From NCBI GenBank assembly GCA_016928395.1, contig JAFGKV010000145.1:1-18623 (forward strand): 18,623 nt of DNA, written 5' to 3'. The stretch comes from Candidatus Fermentibacterota bacterium (GTDB lineage Bacteria; JAFGKV01). The position numbers and the translations under genes were made by a program. The notes beneath the pieces are model-generated. The model ran no database searches. It was not told the DNA's origin and saw only the letters and a list, made by a program, of their open reading frames with translations. This document shows positions 15,100-18,623 of the stretch, in pieces. Each line of letters starts with the position of its first letter. The stretch's first letter is position 1.

Positions 15100-18000
15100 C
15101 TACTCAGCAGCGACAATGGTGAGCATCGCGCCCGTGGAGTAGGCGTTGAACTCCGGGGCGTACATGGATTGCACCGTGGCGGGTGAGACCTTGAAGGTCC
15201 CCGCCATGTTGGCCCGCAGCCGGTACTTGAACGTGTACTCACCCACGGGCACGCGCTCGAAGAAGAAGTTGTTCCCCGAGTCGCGCACCTCCTCGTACCA
15301 GCCGATGCCAAGATCCCATTTGAACCGCGACACCGCGTTTTCAGGCTCGAGCCCGGCAGCCCGGGGATCGCGCAGGTGTACATACTCGGCCTCGTGCTTT
15401 GACCGCAGCGAGATCTGCACCTCGATCTGATCACCGACCGCGATCTTTGTGCCCTCCGCCAAAGGCTTGAGCACGAATCCACTGCCCGTGCTCTCCCGCC
15501 GGAAGTAACGCCTGGAGACCTGGAAGAAGTCGCCACGCTCCGCGTCGGGCAGTTTCTCGGTGGAGAAGTGCCAGGTTGCCGAGGCAAACGCGAATCCTTT
15601 TGCCTCCTTTTCCACTACGACGGTGGCGGTCTCGGGGCCCACCTTGTCACCAGGGATTACGATCTGATTCTTCTTGCCGGTGTATTCGTCGGGCTCGAAC
15701 GTGAAGGTCACCGTCTGGTTGCCGACGGTGACCGTGGCATCTTCGCGAATCCCCAGTGCTCCCTCGGCTTTCAGATAGTGGATTAGCGAGTAGATTACCT
15801 CGGCCGTGGCCTTGGTCGACTTCCACTGGTTCAGCTTCTTGTTCAGCAGAAGCCACTGCACCAGCCCGTCGCGGTGGGGATCCTGCGGCCGCAACTCCGT
15901 GAGAGTTCGCAGGGCGAAGGCATGGGTTTCAATTGTGTCGTTGTACCACAGCCACGACCGGTCTTCCTGGGCCCAGAAGGTGCCCTGGTCGTCGGTGCGC
16001 TTCGCCGAGTCCATGACGCTGTCCCACACGAGCTGGGCATCGTCGAGACGGCCCGCCCGCTTGAGCGTGAGGGTTAAGTAGCCCTTGAGATAGGGCGAGT
16101 GCTCCCGCCAGTGCTTGAAGGAGAACGCGAGGATCTCCTCCCGCTCCTCGGGCGTGAGCATGTCGCCCGTCCACGAGGGATCGGGGTAGCAGGTCGCTAC
16201 ATAGTTCAACAGGGTCAGGAACTCCCAGCAGCAGTCCTTGTCCATCATGACCCGCAGCTCATCCCGGAAATACCGTGCCAGGTAGGACCAGCCGCGTCGC
16301 ACCATATCCTTCGGCACATCCACGCCGAACTCCAACCCCTTGGCGAAGCCGTGCATGATGTACAGGGTCATGTAGGGCGACGGGGGGCCGCCCGGCCACC
16401 ACGGGAAGGCGCCCAACGAGGTTTGCGCCTTGCGCAGCTTGGCCAAGGCTACGTCGCGTTCCGCCTTGGCAACGCGGGAGTCCAACACATTGGTCAGGCC
16501 ATGGCCGCTGTCCCTCCCGCCCTGGGCCTGCTGCAACCATGGGCTCTCCTCCAGAAGCATCGTGCGGTTGGGATCCGCCTCGTCAAAGGTCTCCAGCCTG
16601 GTCTGGCGCGCGGCGAACTCGGCAGCCATGCTCTGGATTGCCGGATACTGGTCGTACAGGCTGGACACGATGCCCGTGGAGAGGAACCGGTTCAGGGTTT
16701 GCTCTGTGCACTCATAGGGATAGTTCACCAGGTAGGGCAATGCCTGGAGCACCGTGAAGAACAACTGGGCATCCACGGTGACCACCATCTGGTCGTTCAC
16801 CAAAGTTGGGTCGCCGCCGTGTGCCAGATCCTCGAAAGTCATAACCTTGCGATCCTTGTTGCGCAAGGTCACGAAGCGTGACTGCACCAGATGCATGCGC
16901 CCGGGTAGCACGGGCAATGGCCGCAGTTCGCCGTCGCTCAGATCGCCAGAGCGAGCCATAACCTTGAACGCCGCCGTACCGACCTTCTTGGGCGCTGCGA
17001 CCGTGAACGAGACACTGGTCCCACCCCCAGGCGAGACATTGAACGGTTGGCGCGCGTGGTCCTGCGACAACCCAAAAGCCTCCAAGAGGCTCTCATGTGT
17101 GTCAGGGTCGATGATATCCAAAGTGACGTCGCCCTGCATCGGCGCGTCCGAGGCATTGTTCACCACGACCTTGATCTCGGCCCGATCGCCTTCGCGCAGG
17201 AACCGAGGCACATAGGGGCGGACCATAAGATCCTTCACGGTCTTGGCTTCCACCGTCCGCGCTCCGGAACGAAGATCGCGGGTCACGGCGTGGATCCAGA
17301 CATTCCATGCGGTCACGGCATCGGGCACCGTGAACTGGATGGAGGTGCTGCCATCGCGATCGGTGATGAGGTGCGGTTCCCAGAAGGCCGTTTCCGCGAA
17401 GTCGCTCCGCAAGGCCTCCTCGGCCGGCGCCTCTGAAGCTGCCGGGGCTTCGGCGGGCTTCTCCGCGTCGGCAACCTCTTCCCGCCCACCGACATTGCTC
17501 TGGGCACTCAGCACGTCCGCAGAACCCTCGGCCTCCATTGCCATCGGCGCGGGGGGTACGGCCGAGCGCATCACTGATCCTGACTTGAAGTGCATGTGAT
17601 CCATGCGGCCTCCCGGGCCTCCGATCCCATAGCTGTCGTAGGCCTTCAGGCGGTCGACGCTGGGAACAGGATAGCCCAAGGGTTCACTGAAGTAGGCATG
17701 CTCGAAGATCTCGCCGTCCACGCTCCCCAGGCTAATTCTGTAGGCGGGGGCGCCCGCGCGGGTCGGGTACAAGAACCGGGGATTTGGCGGCGAATGGGGG
17801 GCGAAGATATCCAGGCTGCGATCGTACATGTAGGCGAGAATCTCCGCGGCATTGGCCTCCAGGGGTGAATCGTCGGGGCCTTTGACCGTCACCTTCCACT
17901 CCTCGTGGGATCCCGGGGTCAGCTTGTCGCGGAACGTGGAGAAACTCACCGCGAGATCCTTGTTGTCCCACGGGACGTAGATCGCCTGGGAGAACTGCAT

Positions 18001-18623
18001 GATCTGATGGTCCGCCACGGTCATGACCGTGAGGCCGAATCCCCCGCGGTCGTCTTCGCCCACGGGGATATCGATGATGGTCGAGTCTCGACCCGCGGTG
18101 AGCACGCGGCGATGGGCGAGGGCGCCGCCCTTATAGATATCCACGTACAGGGGCGCGCCCTGGACCCCCGAGAACACCAGCACGCGGGCGGTGCCGCCCA
18201 CCGGAACGAAACCCTTCTCCACTTTTGCCACCAGAGGCAAGGGCAAGACGGTTGTGGGGCCGGCAACCATGAACTCCCGGGAGGTTTCGTAGATTGCCCC
18301 GAAATCATCCTTTGTTTCGTAGGTAATCCGGTAAGCGCCGGGCGGCAGCTCATCCAGCTGCACGGGGGCCGAGCCGGTGTCATTGTGGATCGTGACGCCA
18401 TGGGATCGCTCGGGACCGTTCTTCCAGGTTCGCAATGTCCGCTCCGGGGAGTAGCTTCGATCCCATCGGGGGCGAAGGCTGTCTCCCGGGGTGTGATACG
18501 CATCGGCCGGATCTCCCGGGGCGCCCACCATCTCGAGCTCGTCCGCCGGGAGCAAGGCACGGGCCGGCTGCTCCAACGCGTACAGCCTCCAGGCGCCGTT
18601 GCCCGCACGGCCGGCGCCGTCGA
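15100..18623 (-). CDS. Bacterial alpha-2-macroglobulin-family protein, N terminus beyond the window
   Basis: The frame is open to the right edge (reading GAWRLYALEQPARALL before the first possible start), so over 1170 residues are present and the N terminus with any signal peptide is missing. Residue numbers count from 18576. Several beta-sandwich MG-type domains come first (about 60-310). A flexible Ala/Pro/Glu-rich linker (about 318-390) matches the position of a protease bait region. The A2M signature follows: FAETAFWEPHLITDRDG, FTVPDAVTAWNVW and RPYVPRFLREGDRAEI (392-467). The thioester motif CTEQ is at 623-626, so covalent trapping is possible. The thioester domain continues with FPWWPGG (724-730), and the C-terminal domain holds HLRDPRAAGLEPE. 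Relatives in Gram-negative bacteria are periplasmic or surface protease inhibitors, thought to trap invading proteases. The usual partner, pbpC, is not in this window. Confidence 0.93.
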   Translation of the reverse strand, partial: DGAGRAGNGAWRLYALEQPARALLPADELEMVGAPGDPADAYHTPGDSLRPRWDRSYSPERTLRTWKNGPERSHGVTIHNDTGSAPVQLDELPPGAYRITYETKDDFGAIYETSREFMVAGPTTVLPLPLVAKVEKGFVPVGGTARVLVFSGVQGAPLYVDIYKGGALAHRRVLTAGRDSTIIDIPVGEDDRGGFGLTVMTVADHQIMQFSQAIYVPWDNKDLAVSFSTFRDKLTPGSHEEWKVTVKGPDDSPLEANAAEILAYMYDRSLDIFAPHSPPNPRFLYPTRAGAPAYRISLGSVDGEIFEHAYFSEPLGYPVPSVDRLKAYDSYGIGGPGGRMDHMHFKSGSVMRSAVPPAPMAMEAEGSADVLSAQSNVGGREEVADAEKPAEAPAASEAPAEEALRSDFAETAFWEPHLITDRDGSTSIQFTVPDAVTAWNVWIHAVTRDLRSGARTVEAKTVKDLMVRPYVPRFLREGDRAEIKVVVNNASDAPMQGDVTLDIIDPDTHESLLEAFGLSQDHARQPFNVSPGGGTSVSFTVAAPKKVGTAAFKVMARSGDLSDGELRPLPVLPGRMHLVQSRFVTLRNKDRKVMTFEDLAHGGDPTLVNDQMVVTVDAQLFFTVLQALPYLVNYPYECTEQTLNRFLSTGIVSSLYDQYPAIQSMAAEFAARQTRLETFDEADPNRTMLLEESPWLQQAQGGRDSGHGLTNVLDSRVAKAERDVALAKLRKAQTSLGAFPWWPGGPPSPYMTLYIMHGFAKGLEFGVDVPKDMVRRGWSYLARYFRDELRVMMDKDCCWEFLTLLNYVATCYPDPSWTGDMLTPEEREEILAFSFKHWREHSPYLKGYLTLTLKRAGRLDDAQLVWDSVMDSAKRTDDQGTFWAQEDRSWLWYNDTIETHAFALRTLTELRPQDPHRDGLVQWLLLNKKLNQWKSTKATAEVIYSLIHYLKAEGALGIREDATVTVGNQTVTFTFEPDEYTGKKNQIVIPGDKVGPETATVVVEKEAKGFAFASATWHFSTEKLPDAERGDFFQVSRRYFRRESTGSGFVLKPLAEGTKIAVGDQIEVQISLRSKHEAEYVHLRDPRAAGLEPENAVSRFKWDLGIGWYEEVRDSGNNFFFERVPVGEYTFKYRLRANMAGTFKVSPATVQSMYAPEFNAYSTGAMLTIVAAE

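Noticed and set aside
16099-16881. A 260-codon plus-strand frame opposite the macroglobulin thioester domain
   Set aside because: The opposite strand encodes strongly recognisable A2M sequence including CTEQ; the frame is a composition shadow.

Overview
This GC-rich, gene-dense window from a bacterial chromosome holds 11 protein genes or gene remnants; two of them run off the edges. No rRNA, tRNA, CRISPR array, transposase or phage gene was found. The mix suggests a free-living bacterium with a large genome, perhaps from the FCB/Planctomycetes-like part of the tree or a candidate phylum such as Eisenbacteria. Pointers are secreted FG-GAP and FN3-like proteins, a kinase-STAND-TPR regulator, a bacterial alpha-2-macroglobulin and a GT39-type glycosyltransferase. 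That placement is a guess from gene content, not a phylogenetic result.

Layout, left to right. (1) Positions 2-1713, plus strand: a surface-type protein built of GVxG repeats (left end cut off) overlaps by 4 nt a small secreted protein with an FN3-like tail. (2) Positions 1714-1927: a convergent spacer with a hairpin and short tandem repeats. (3) Positions 1928-9098, minus strand, transcribed right to left: a divergent ECF-type sigma factor, a small zinc-finger anti-sigma-like protein, a spacer of about 330 bp, a fusion of a transglutaminase-like module with a Clp-N pair, a small membrane protein, and a 1079-residue kinase-STAND-TPR protein. Spacing is tight within the two subgroups (9 nt; 8-nt overlap; 35 nt). 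(4) Positions 9595-11400, plus strand: a GT39-family membrane glycosyltransferase whose reading frame runs through a hairpin into the end of the next gene. (5) Positions 11340-13132, minus strand: mnmA (tRNA 2-thiouridylase) and, upstream of it, a decayed larE. (6) Positions 13401-15032, plus strand: a secreted seven-repeat FG-GAP beta-propeller protein. (7) Positions 15100-18623, minus strand: the C-terminal two thirds or so of an alpha-2-macroglobulin-family protein with an intact CxEQ thioester motif; its N terminus lies beyond the window.

The most interesting block is 1928-9098. It looks like a signalling or conflict-response module: sigma and anti-sigma at the head, then a predicted thiol-peptidase-fold/Clp-N protein, a membrane protein, and a kinase fused to a STAND-type NTPase and TPRs. 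The domain calls rest on visible motifs; the idea that the five genes act together is inference from order, strand and spacing. Other points of note are the multiply damaged larE, the 7-bp-period degenerate repeats in two separate spacers, a 22-bp perfect dyad upstream of mnmA, and the missing stop codon at the natural end of the glycosyltransferase.
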